From positions 682,001 to 746,000 of the forward strand of contig NZ_JARHTP010000002.1 of the NCBI RefSeq assembly GCF_029223485.1: a stretch of 64,000 bases of DNA. The letters run 5' to 3'. Position numbers and translations under genes: made by a program. This document shows, in pieces, positions 52,693-60,378 of this stretch. The DNA comes from Streptomyces coacervatus. Its GTDB lineage: Bacteria; Actinomycetota; Actinomycetes; Streptomycetales; Streptomycetaceae. Position 1 is the stretch's first letter; every line of letters begins with the position of its first letter. The notes beneath the pieces were generated by a model that saw nothing but the letters and a program-made list of their open reading frames with translations, was not told the DNA's origin and ran no database searches.

Positions 52693-54213
52693 TCACGGGG
52701 TCGCCAGGGCCAGCGGAGCGAACGTGTGCCGTTCCCAGATTCGGCGGGAGGCTTCTTCGGGATAGGCGGCCACCGTGGGTTCGGCAGCGAGGAGTTGGAC
52801 GAGGCGCTGTCCGGTGTCGTGGGCGGGCCACCCCGGGTCGCCGGTCCGGGCGAAGGAGGTCCAGGCCGAACGGAAGCGGGCGGAGAGCGCCTCGGTCTCC
52901 GGTGAGGGCGTCGGTCCGATCAGCATGGCGCCCAGGCCGCCGTACACGCCGAAGGTCAGGGGCACGTCCAGGCCGTGGCAGGCACCCAGGGCGCCACCGT
53001 TCGCCGGCGCGGACCAGGTGAGTTCGTACAGGTGCGCCCGGCCGCCGCCCGCCGCGTGTGCCTGAGCGAGGTGCAGCGAGGGCATGCGAAACAGCCAGTC
53101 GGACTGGACGAGTTCGAACAGGTACTCCGCGGAGGCCTCCGGGAACGCGGCCCGGTAGGCCTGCCCGGCGTCCGGTGCAGGACCGAACAGCCCCAGCGCC
53201 ATCGACGCGAGGCTGTCGTCCACTTGGCCGAGCAGCCCGCCGAGCAGGAGGAACAGCCGGTACTCGTCCCGGTTGTGTCCGGCGATCAGCTCGATGTCCC
53301 GTGCGGCGCCACTCGCCAGCGCCTCCCACGGCGTGGCGGGCAGGATCTCGCCGTCGACGACGGGCGAGTACGGGGTCGGGGTGAGCGCGACCGGGCCCCA
53401 TCGGGGCACGTACTCGCGCATCCGGGCGCTCAACGCGGCCCCAGCCGCGGTCAGTTTGCGCGGGTCCACACCGGACAGGTCGGCCACCGTCGGACGCAGG
53501 CCCAGCTCCCCCGCGATGGCGTGTGCGATGTCCGCGGCCAGCGCGTCGGAGAAGAACGTGCCCGGCACGCTCTGCGCGATGGCCCGCCGGAACAGGCCCC
53601 GGGCCCGCTCCATGGCCATCAGCGCGGCAATGGATCCGGCACCGGCCGACTCACCGAAGACGGTGACCTGGTCGGGGTCGCCGCCGAAGGCGGTGATGTT
53701 CTCCCGCACCCACTCCAGGGCGGCGACCTGGTCGAGCAGTCCCCGGTTCGCCGGGGCGCCCTCGATCCGCGCGAACCCCTCGATGCCTACACGGTAGTTG
53801 AGGGTCACCACGACCAGCTCGCCGTCACGGGAGAGACGGCTGCCGTCGTAGGCCGGGTCGTCGGCGGAGCCGAACTTGTAGGCGCCGCCGTAGATCCACA
53901 CCATCACCGGTCGTCGCGCCGCCGGATCCGCGTCCGGCGTCCAGACGTTGACCGTCAGCCAGTCGTCACCGGCCGGTGCGCCGCCGACCGGCTCGGCGGC
54001 GGGCCCGAGCGGCTCCTGCGGGGGCGGCGGACCGAACGTCATCGCCTCTCGTACGCCATCCCAGCGCCGCACCGGTCGTGGCGCCGCGAAGCGCGCCTCG
54101 CCGACGGGCGGCTGCCCATACGGGATACCGCGGAAGACCGCCAGGCCCTCCTCACGGCGGCCGCGCACCGCGCCCGCCACCGTCGTGACCTCAGGAAACT
54201 CGTCACTGCTCAT
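52693..54213 (-). CDS. Type B carboxylesterase/lipase
   Basis: A 506-residue alpha/beta hydrolase of the carboxylesterase type B family. The oxyanion-hole region VMVWIYGGAYKFGS, the nucleophile elbow VTVFGESAGAGSIAALMA (Ser) and the His in ACHGLDVPLTFGVYGGLG are all present; the acid is probably in GHNRDEYRLF. No signal peptide, so the enzyme is cytoplasmic and likely hydrolyses small esters. It is divergent from the PadR gene, with two inverted repeats between them, and is a probable target of that regulator. Confidence 0.92.
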   Translation of the reverse strand: MSSDEFPEVTTVAGAVRGRREEGLAVFRGIPYGQPPVGEARFAAPRPVRRWDGVREAMTFGPPPPQEPLGPAAEPVGGAPAGDDWLTVNVWTPDADPAARRPVMVWIYGGAYKFGSADDPAYDGSRLSRDGELVVVTLNYRVGIEGFARIEGAPANRGLLDQVAALEWVRENITAFGGDPDQVTVFGESAGAGSIAALMAMERARGLFRRAIAQSVPGTFFSDALAADIAHAIAGELGLRPTVADLSGVDPRKLTAAGAALSARMREYVPRWGPVALTPTPYSPVVDGEILPATPWEALASGAARDIELIAGHNRDEYRLFLLLGGLLGQVDDSLASMALGLFGPAPDAGQAYRAAFPEASAEYLFELVQSDWLFRMPSLHLAQAHAAGGGRAHLYELTWSAPANGGALGACHGLDVPLTFGVYGGLGAMLIGPTPSPETEALSARFRSAWTSFARTGDPGWPAHDTGQRLVQLLAAEPTVAAYPEEASRRIWERHTFAPLALATP

Positions 54214-54266
54214 GATGACTCCTCAGGCGGCCACCGCTCGGCGACCTCCGGTCCGCACAAATGGAA

Positions 54267-54288
54267 ATAGTGAAGCCAATTTCACTAT
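54267..54288. promoter_or_regulatory. Inverted repeat between carboxylesterase and PadR genes
   Basis: Perfect 8-bp arms ATAGTGAA and TTCACTAT are separated by 6 bp. The AT-rich element lies 54 bp upstream of the carboxylesterase start and 61 bp upstream of the PadR start, in promoter position for both. Confidence 0.55.
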
Positions 54289-54299
54289 ACGAACGAAGG

Positions 54300-54325
54300 T
54301 CGATTCGATGCACACATCGAATCGA
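54300..54325. promoter_or_regulatory. Perfect inverted repeat, candidate PadR operator
   Basis: Perfect 11-bp arms TCGATTCGATG and CATCGAATCGA flank a CACA spacer. The core ATG-CACA-CAT resembles the ATGT-N8-10-ACAT layout of PadR operators. It lies just upstream of the PadR start, so autorepression is likely. Confidence 0.65.
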
Positions 54326-54348
54326 TGCAAGTGTGTGACGATGGAGGC

Positions 54349-54879
54349 ATGCTGGAGCTGGCGATCCTCGGGTTCCTCGCCGAAGGCCCCCTGGCGGGCC
54401 ATGACCTGCGCCGCCGTGTCTCCCGCCTGACCGGCTACATCCGACCGGTCAGCGACGGCAGCCTCTACCCCGCCATCAACCGCCTCTCCAAGGCGGGCCT
54501 CCTGCAACGACAGGCCGATCCGAGCGCAGGCGCCGCCCGCTACATCCTCAGCCTCACCGAGGCCGGACGCACCGAACTGCTGAAACGCCTGCGCGCGCCC
54601 GCCGACCACGAGATCACCGACCAGACGCGGTTCGCCACGATCCTGTCGTTCCTCTCCCTTCTCCCCCACGTCGCCGAACAGCACGCGGTGCTGCGCCGGC
54701 GCCTCACGTTCCTGGAGACACCGGCCAGCTTCTTCTACGACGGTGACCGGCCCCTGCGCGCCGAGGAGGTCGCCGACCCCTACCGGCGCGGCCTGCTCCT
54801 GACCGCCCGCGCCACCAGCGGAGCCGAACGCGCCTGGCTCCACGAGATCCTGGACCAGCAAACACCCGAAAACCCCTGA
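54349..54879 (+). CDS. PadR family transcriptional regulator
   Basis: A 176-residue PadR regulator. The winged helix is LELAILGFLAEGPLAGHDLR, DGSLYPAINRLSKAGLLQRQ and ARYILSLTEAGRTELLKRL, followed by a two-helix dimerisation tail (class s2-like). The chosen ATG at 54349 gives the family's usual MLELAILG start; 54325 is in frame but overlaps the operator, and neither start has a well-spaced ribosome binding site. It probably controls itself, the divergent carboxylesterase and the quinone reductase that follows 20 nt downstream. Confidence 0.88.
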   Translation: MLELAILGFLAEGPLAGHDLRRRVSRLTGYIRPVSDGSLYPAINRLSKAGLLQRQADPSAGAARYILSLTEAGRTELLKRLRAPADHEITDQTRFATILSFLSLLPHVAEQHAVLRRRLTFLETPASFFYDGDRPLRAEEVADPYRRGLLLTARATSGAERAWLHEILDQQTPENP

Positions 54880-54899
54880 CAGACCGCGGAGGTACGTCC

Positions 54900-55880
54900 A
54901 TGCTCGCGTCCTGGTACGACCAACAGGGCCCGGCCGCCGACGTGTTGCACGTCGGTGAACTGCCCGACCCCCGGCCCGGCCCCGGCGAGGTCCGCGTCCG
55001 CGTGACCGTTTCCGGCGTCAACCCCGGCGACACCAAGAAGCGGCGCGGCTGGCTCGGCTCGTCGATGCCCTACCCCCGCGTGATCCCGCACAGTGACGCC
55101 GCCGGGGTCGTCGACGCCGTCGGGGACGGGGTCGACACCCACCGGATCGGGCAGCGGGTGTGGGTGTACGGCGCGCAGTCCTACCGGGCCTTCGGCACCG
55201 CCGCCCAGTACACCGTCGTACCCGACCACCAGGCCGTTCCGCTGCCCGACCACCTCAGCGACGAACTGGGCGCGAGTCTGGGCATCCCCGGCATCACCGC
55301 GCACCGGGCCGTGTTCGCCGACGGGCCGGTCGACGGAAGGCTCGTGCTGGTGCACGGAGTGCTCGGCGGCGTCGGCTCACTGGCCGCGCAGCTCGCGTGC
55401 TGGGGCGGCGCCACCGTCCTCGGCACCGTGCGCCACAGCCGCGATCTGGACCGCGTCGACCCGGCCGTCGTCTCCCACGCCGTCGCCCTGGACGCCGACG
55501 ACCCGGCGGCCGCGATCCGCGCGTACGCGCCCGACGGTGTGCACCGCATCGTCGAGGTGTCCCTGTCGGCCAACGCCGACCTCGACAACGCCGTCGCCGC
55601 CCTCGACGCCGTCATCGCCGCCTACGGCACCCATGCCGACCGCACCGAACTCCCCTTCTGGCCGCTGCTGTTCAACAACGTCACCCTGCGCCTGCTCGGC
55701 AGCGACGACTTCCCCGCCGAGGCCAAACGACAAGCCGCGCGGGACCTCACAGCGGCGGCCGCCGTCGGTGCTCTGACCGTCGACATCGGCGACCGCTTCC
55801 CGCTCGACGACATCGCCAAGGCCCACGAGCGGGTCGATACGGGCGGGCGCGGCCGCGTCCTGGTGACCGTCCCGCGCTGA
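54900..55880 (+). CDS. NADPH:quinone reductase-like medium-chain dehydrogenase
   Basis: A 326-residue MDR enzyme without zinc ligands. It has VRVRVTVSGVNPGDTKKRRG at the substrate loop, PHSDAAGVVDAVGDGV, and the NADPH loop VLVHGVLGGVGSLAAQLA in place of the usual AxxGGVG. Quinone oxidoreductases of this type reduce quinones or enals and often sit next to PadR or MarR regulators as part of a stress response. It starts 20 nt after the PadR gene and is probably co-transcribed with it. Confidence 0.9.
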   Translation: MLASWYDQQGPAADVLHVGELPDPRPGPGEVRVRVTVSGVNPGDTKKRRGWLGSSMPYPRVIPHSDAAGVVDAVGDGVDTHRIGQRVWVYGAQSYRAFGTAAQYTVVPDHQAVPLPDHLSDELGASLGIPGITAHRAVFADGPVDGRLVLVHGVLGGVGSLAAQLACWGGATVLGTVRHSRDLDRVDPAVVSHAVALDADDPAAAIRAYAPDGVHRIVEVSLSANADLDNAVAALDAVIAAYGTHADRTELPFWPLLFNNVTLRLLGSDDFPAEAKRQAARDLTAAAAVGALTVDIGDRFPLDDIAKAHERVDTGGRGRVLVTVPR

Positions 55881-56078
55881 TGGCCCGTCTCCGTCAGGCC
55901 GTCGGGTCTCCCATGGTGGAGCACAGCTCGTAGATGAGAAACGATTCGAACAGGATGGTGTGCCGGACCGCGAGGCGGGCGCGGAACCCGGCCTGTCGTA
56001 CGAGATCACACACGCGTGCAGCGGTTCCGCTGGGCGAAATGACTCCTCGCTGACTGGCGTGCGGCGAGGGGGGCCTCC

Positions 56079-56946
56079 TCAGTCGTGACACGGCGAGGCG
56101 TACGCGAGTTCCGGTATGTCGTCCGACCACTGCGCCGGGGTGAGCAGACCGGCGGTGCTGGTGCAGATCCGCCGGATCGCCTGGTCGAGTCCGAGGGGCG
56201 TGAGCCGGATCGAGCCGTCGGTTCCCGCCGTGGCCAGGAGGCGGCCGTCCGGGCGGTACGCGGCTGTCTCGATCGCCGCGGTGTGTCCTGCCGTCAGCCC
56301 CTTGCCCCACGAGGCCGGCCGGGCCGGATCGGTCATGTCCCACAGCAGGACGGTCCGGTCGTCGCCGGCGGCGGCCAGCGTGCGGCCGTCGGGGCTGAAC
56401 CCCGCCCAGGTCACCACACCCGTGTGACCGGTCAGCGATCTTCCGAGGGCTGAGGCGTGCGCGGGGGCGGAGACGTTCCACACGCGCACGTCGTGGCCGG
56501 CACCGGCGGTGGCGAGCAGCCTGCCGTCGGGGCTGAACGCGCCCCAGTAGGTGCCACCGGTGTCGCCCGTGCGGATGTCCGGCAGGGCCCGGGGCCGTAC
56601 CGGATCGCGAATGTCCCACAGCCGGACCTTGTCGTCCTCGCTGGTGCTGGCCAGCGTACGGCCATCGGGGCTGACGCCCGCCCAGTGGACGAAGCTGATG
56701 TGGCCGGTCAGCAGGCTGCCGAGGCGGGCGGGGTGTGCGGGGTCGGTGACGTTCCACAGCCGCAGGCCGTGCCGGGGGCCGCCGGTGACCAGAATGTGCC
56801 CGTCGGGCGTGAAGGCCAGCGCATCGCCTTGACCGGTGCCGCCGGTACGGGCCGTGCCGACCGGCCGGGGACGGCGGGGGTCGGAGACGTCCCACAGCCG
56901 TACGGTGGCGCCGTCACCGCCGAGGCTCGCCAGCAGTCGGCCTCCG
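56079..56946 (-). pseudogene. WD40-repeat protein, C-terminal remnant
   Basis: About 288 codons on the minus strand encode roughly six WD40 blades, each with the patterns FSPDGRTLAAAGDDRTVLLW, SPDGRTLASTSEDDKVRLWD and similar. It ends in LGLDQAIRRICTSTAGLLTP, then a Cys near the end. That ending is typical of Streptomyces helix-turn-helix / nSTAND / WD40 proteins. The frame has no ATG or GTG before residue 153 of the remnant, and upstream it runs straight into an unrelated lysozyme fragment at about 56947. The regulatory N-terminal half is gone. Confidence 0.8.
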
Positions 56947-56947
56947 G

Positions 56948-57112
56948 CCCGACGGCAGGACCCTGCCCGGTGTCCTGGACATCGAGGCCACGCCGGACCT
57001 GGCCGCCTGCTACGGGGTCACTCCCGGTGAGACGGTCCGCTGGATCGCCGCGTTCGACGAGGAGTATCTGCGCCGCACCGGCCGCCATGCGGTGATCAAC
57101 AGCCACACCGCC
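56948..57112 (+). pseudogene. GH25 lysozyme fragment
   Basis: About 55 codons on the plus strand read DGRTLPGVLDIEATPDLAAC, YGVTPGETVRWIAAFDEEYL and RRTGRHAVINSHTA. This is the core of a GH25 muramidase, including the LDIE acid of the catalytic site. There is no start, no stop nearby and no signal peptide. It is wedged between the WD40 remnant and the truncated kinase, so it arrived or was left by recombination. Confidence 0.7.
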
Positions 57113-57201
57113 GCGAGCAGCAGAAAGCCGGCAACCATGAGGAATCCGGCATAGCTGAGGGTGAGTTTGAGGCGAACGCTCAACCCGGGTGCCCTATCCA
57201 C
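57100..57201 (-). pseudogene. Sensor histidine kinase, N-terminal stub
   Basis: Starting at a GTG (57201) that overlaps the response regulator stop, the frame reads MDRAPGLSVRLKLTLSYAGF, then LMVAGFLLLAAVWLL. This is the first membrane helix of an OmpR-partner sensor kinase. After about 33 codons the sequence switches to the antisense of the lysozyme fragment. All sensing, HAMP, phosphoacceptor and ATPase regions are missing. Confidence 0.75.
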
Positions 57202-57889
57202 GCTCGCCTCCCTCGCGTCCGGCCTCCGGTTGTGTGTCGATGCGGTAGCCGACGCCCGGCACGGTGGCGATGATCCAGGGTTCGCCGAGCCGTTTGCGCA
57301 GTGCCGAGACGGTGATACGCACGGCGTTGGTGAACGGGTCGGCGTTCTCGTCCCACGCGCGTTCCAGGAGTTCCTCGGTGCTGACGACACCGCCTTCGGC
57401 AGCGACGAGGACTTCGAGCACCGCGAACTGCTTCCTGGTCAGCGCGACATAGCGACCGTCCCGGTACACCTCTCTGCGGAACGGATCCAGCCGCAGACCT
57501 GCGATCTCTCGCACGGGCGGCCTGTTGTGCGCACGCCTGCGGTCGAGTGCTCTGACCCTGAGCGCGAGTTCCTGGAGTTCGAAGGGTTTCGTGAGGTAGT
57601 CGTCGGCGCCGAGTTCGAACCCGGAGGCCTTGTCGTCGAGACGGTCGGCCGCGGTGAGCATGAGGATCGGCATGCCGCTGCCGGAGGAGACGATGCGTTT
57701 CGCGATCTCGTCACCGGACGGTCCGGGGATGTCGCGGTCGAGGACGGCGATGTCGTAGGCGTTGATGCTCAGCAGTTCCAGAGCGGTGTCGCCGTCACCT
57801 GCGATGTCGGCCGCGATGGCTTCCAGGCGCAGGCCATCACGGATGGCCTCGGCCAGATAGGGCTCGTCCTCGACAATCAGCACACGCAT
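57194..57889 (-). CDS. OmpR-family response regulator (orphaned)
   Basis: A 231-residue regulator. The receiver domain has the acidic pair in VLIVEDEPYLAEAI, the phosphoacceptor Asp51 in VLDRDIPGPSGDE, the Thr in MLTAADR and the Lys in LTKPFEL. The C-terminal winged helix includes LTRKQFAVLEVLVAAEGGVV and NAVRITVSALRKRLGEPW. It resembles VanR-type regulators. Its cognate kinase gene, normally next, has been cut to 33 codons. It is divergent from the VanY-like gene and a pair of 11-bp spaced direct repeats lies between them. Confidence 0.9.
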   Translation of the reverse strand: MRVLIVEDEPYLAEAIRDGLRLEAIAADIAGDGDTALELLSINAYDIAVLDRDIPGPSGDEIAKRIVSSGSGMPILMLTAADRLDDKASGFELGADDYLTKPFELQELALRVRALDRRRAHNRPPVREIAGLRLDPFRREVYRDGRYVALTRKQFAVLEVLVAAEGGVVSTEELLERAWDENADPFTNAVRITVSALRKRLGEPWIIATVPGVGYRIDTQPEAGREGGERG

Positions 57890-57910
57890 GCTCCGAGGCT
57901 ACGAGCCGGC

Positions 57911-57929
57911 GCATATCGTCGGCATATCG
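57911..57929 (+). promoter_or_regulatory. Direct repeat, candidate OmpR/VanR-type binding site
   Basis: Two copies of GCATATCG start at 57911 and 57922, an 11-bp step. This is the format of OmpR-family binding sites. A degenerate third copy (GCATACG) follows at 57936. The site lies between the divergent response regulator and VanY-like genes. Confidence 0.5.
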
Positions 57930-57975
57930 AAAACCGCATACGTGCCGGCAACACCGTGCTGCCTTGACTGGCGGT

Positions 57976-58581
57976 ATGACGCGAACCCCGCGGTGGCTGC
58001 TTGTCGTCGGTCTGACGGCCGTCCTGGCAGTGATCACCGCAGCACTCTGCTACGAGTTACCGAAGTCCTCGTCCTTCTCGACCGCATCGCCTTTGAATGA
58101 TCTCCACAGTGGGCACCATGGTGGACTCGGCGAGGCCGACGGTGCCGTCCCGGATGGCGTGACGGTCTTCGACGACTCCGTCCCGGGCGTGGCCAAGCTC
58201 GATCCAGGCCTGCTCAAGGCCCTCCGCCAGGCCGCGACGGCCGCCGCGCACGACAAGGTCACCTTCTACGTCAACAGCGGCTGGCGCTCCGCGGCCTACC
58301 AGAACCAGCTGCTTCGCGAGGCGATCGCCAAGTACGGATCCGAAGCCGAGGCCGAGCGCTGGGTGGCCACCGCGGCGACGTCCCCTCATGTGTCGGGGGA
58401 CGCGGTCGACCTCGGCCGCTCCGACGCGACGGCGTGGCTGTCCGGGCACAGTGCCGAGTACGGGCTGTGCCAGATCTACCGGAACGAACCCTGGCACTAC
58501 GAACTGCGCCCCGAAGCGACCGTTCGTGGCTGCCCGCACATGTATGCCGACCCCACCCATGACCCGAGGATGCAGCAGTGA
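57976..58581 (+). CDS. D-alanyl-D-alanine carboxypeptidase, VanY-like (M15 family)
   Basis: A 201-residue protein with an N-terminal membrane anchor (WLLVVGLTAVLAVITAALCY) and an M15 zinc peptidase domain. Metal and catalytic residues are in SPHVSGDAVDLGRSD (His, Asp) and NEPWHYEL (Glu, His). VanY enzymes trim the last D-Ala from peptidoglycan precursors, helping glycopeptide resistance. The ATG at 57976 is preferred over a TTG at 57964. Its stop overlaps the start of the VanJ-like gene (GTGA). Divergent from a VanR-like regulator, as in vancomycin-inducible loci. Confidence 0.85.
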   Translation: MTRTPRWLLVVGLTAVLAVITAALCYELPKSSSFSTASPLNDLHSGHHGGLGEADGAVPDGVTVFDDSVPGVAKLDPGLLKALRQAATAAAHDKVTFYVNSGWRSAAYQNQLLREAIAKYGSEAEAERWVATAATSPHVSGDAVDLGRSDATAWLSGHSAEYGLCQIYRNEPWHYELRPEATVRGCPHMYADPTHDPRMQQ

Positions 58582-59663
58582 CCGTCAGTGAACGCGGAGA
58601 GACGATGGCGCAGGTCGACACGGCGGAGACCGGACAGGGCGGCGCAGGAACCTGGCGCGCGGGCATCCGCCGGGCGATCCGCAGCGCCTCCCGGCCGGAA
58701 CCCTGGAAGCGCGGCCCGGTACTCGCCGCACTGGCACTGCTGCTCGGCCTGCTCATGCTGCTGCACGCGAAGATCCCGAACGGGATCGGGGGCATCGGCA
58801 GCCTGGTGGAGAACCTCCTGCCGTGGTTCGGCCTGTTCATCCCGGCGCTCCTTGCCGGGGCGCTGTGGCGCCGCTCCGCCTCCGCGGTGGTCGCGCTGCT
58901 ACTGCCGGTCGCCGTGTGGCTGAACCTCTTCGGCGGGCTGCTCAGCGACAAGTCCCACGCGGGCGGCGACCTCACCGTGGCCAGTCACAACGTCAGCGCC
59001 GACAATCCCGACCCGGCCGGCACCGCGCGCGACCTGGCTGCTTCCGGGGCGGACGTGCTGGCGCTGGAGGAGATCACCGCGCAGGCCCGGGGCACGTACG
59101 AGAAGGGGCTGGCGAAGGCGTACCCCTACCACACGGTGCAGGGCACGGTCGGGCTGTGGAGCAAGCTGCCGCTGTCGGACACCCGGCCGGTCGACACCGA
59201 GATCGACTACGGTCCGTTGGCCGCCACCAAACCGGCCGACACCAAGCTGTCCTACAACCGGGCCCTGCGCACCACGGTGGCCACGGACCACGGGCCCCTC
59301 GCCGTGTACCTGGCCCACCTGGGATCCGTACGGGTGAATCCCAGGGCGGGCTTCTCGACGGCCACCCGGGACAGAAACGCGCAGGCGCTCGCCAAAGCCG
59401 TCGCCGCCGAGAAGAACAAGCGGGTGGTGCTGCTCGGCGACCTGAACGGCACCACGGACGACCGAGCGTTCGCCGGCCTCACCTCGGAGCTGCACTCGGT
59501 CCAGGACGCGGCCGGGGACGGCTTCGGCTTCAGCTGGCCGGCGACGTTCCCGGTGGCACGGATCGACCAGATCCTGGTCCGCGGCGTGCAGCCGGAGAGC
59601 TCATGGGTACTGCCGGCCACCGGCAGCGACCACCTGCCGGTGGCGGCCGGTATCAGCTGGTGA
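58578..59663 (+). CDS. VanJ-like membrane endonuclease/exonuclease/phosphatase family protein
   Basis: A 361-residue protein. A basic N-terminus leads to three hydrophobic helices (about residues 45-120), then an extracellular endonuclease/exonuclease/phosphatase domain with SHNVSADNPD, LALEEITAQA, LAHLGSVRV, LLGDLNGTTD and TGSDHLPVAAGI. The catalytic Asp/Asn/His set is intact. This layout matches VanJ of Streptomyces coelicolor, which contributes to teicoplanin resistance, probably by acting on a lipid-linked precursor. The GTG start overlaps the VanY stop, so the two genes are coupled. Confidence 0.82.
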   Translation: MTVSERGETMAQVDTAETGQGGAGTWRAGIRRAIRSASRPEPWKRGPVLAALALLLGLLMLLHAKIPNGIGGIGSLVENLLPWFGLFIPALLAGALWRRSASAVVALLLPVAVWLNLFGGLLSDKSHAGGDLTVASHNVSADNPDPAGTARDLAASGADVLALEEITAQARGTYEKGLAKAYPYHTVQGTVGLWSKLPLSDTRPVDTEIDYGPLAATKPADTKLSYNRALRTTVATDHGPLAVYLAHLGSVRVNPRAGFSTATRDRNAQALAKAVAAEKNKRVVLLGDLNGTTDDRAFAGLTSELHSVQDAAGDGFGFSWPATFPVARIDQILVRGVQPESSWVLPATGSDHLPVAAGISW

Positions 59664-59859
59664 ACACCGAACTTCCCGTACTCCTCGGCCTGCTCGCCGT
59701 CTCCCCGGTCAGTGGCCGCACTGCGCGGCGCCCTCATCGGCTGGTCCACGGCACCGGACCGCAGGGATGAGTGAGAAAGCGTGACCGGCCACCCGTGCCG
59801 AGCGATCGCCCCGGATTACCTGACGCCAGGTGTCATGTATTGCTCGGAGGATGTTGCCC

Positions 59860-60378
59860 ATGGCTTCCCACAACACCTGGCTCGGGGTCGTGTCCGGCGA
59901 CCACGTCCGCTACGCCGTCGACCACGGATTCATCCAGGTCAACCACGGCAAGCGGCACAACCTGGCCCGCATGCGCCGCGGCGACGGCTTCGTCTACTAC
60001 TCCCCCACCCAGATCTACGGCTCCAAGACCCCACTGCGCGCCTTCACCGCGCTCGGCATGATCGCCGACGACGAGCCCTACCTCGCCGACGAGGTCACCC
60101 ACATGGGCTCCCACGGAATCCTGCGGCCCTGGCGCCGCCGCATCGACTACCTCGACGTCCGGCCCGTGGAACTGCGGGACGTCACCCACCAACTGCACCT
60201 GACGCAGGACCGCAACTGGGGATACCGGCTGCGCCTGGGCTGCATCCCGCTGGCGGTGGAGGACTTCGAGGTCCTGCACGACGCCATGGCCACGGCACCG
60301 GCCCGGCGGCGGCCCGACGGCAGCGTGCTCAAACAGTGTGATCGGGGCGGTGGAGCAGCGGGCGCAGGTTCTCGATGA
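59860..60378 (+). CDS. EVE domain-containing protein
   Basis: A 172-residue protein with an EVE fold. The N-terminus NTWLGVVSGDHVRYAVDHGF, RMRRGDGFVYYSPTQIYG and LRAFTALGMIADDEPYLADE are typical of the UPF0310/EVE family. EVE domains bind modified bases or nucleic acid modifications and often function as sensors. The ATG at 59860 lies 9 nt after GGAGG. The C-terminal 17 residues (CDRGGG-type text) overlap the convergent synthetase gene by 50 nt, so the natural end may be earlier or the tail may have been added by readthrough. Confidence 0.85.
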   Translation: MASHNTWLGVVSGDHVRYAVDHGFIQVNHGKRHNLARMRRGDGFVYYSPTQIYGSKTPLRAFTALGMIADDEPYLADEVTHMGSHGILRPWRRRIDYLDVRPVELRDVTHQLHLTQDRNWGYRLRLGCIPLAVEDFEVLHDAMATAPARRRPDGSVLKQCDRGGGAAGAGSR

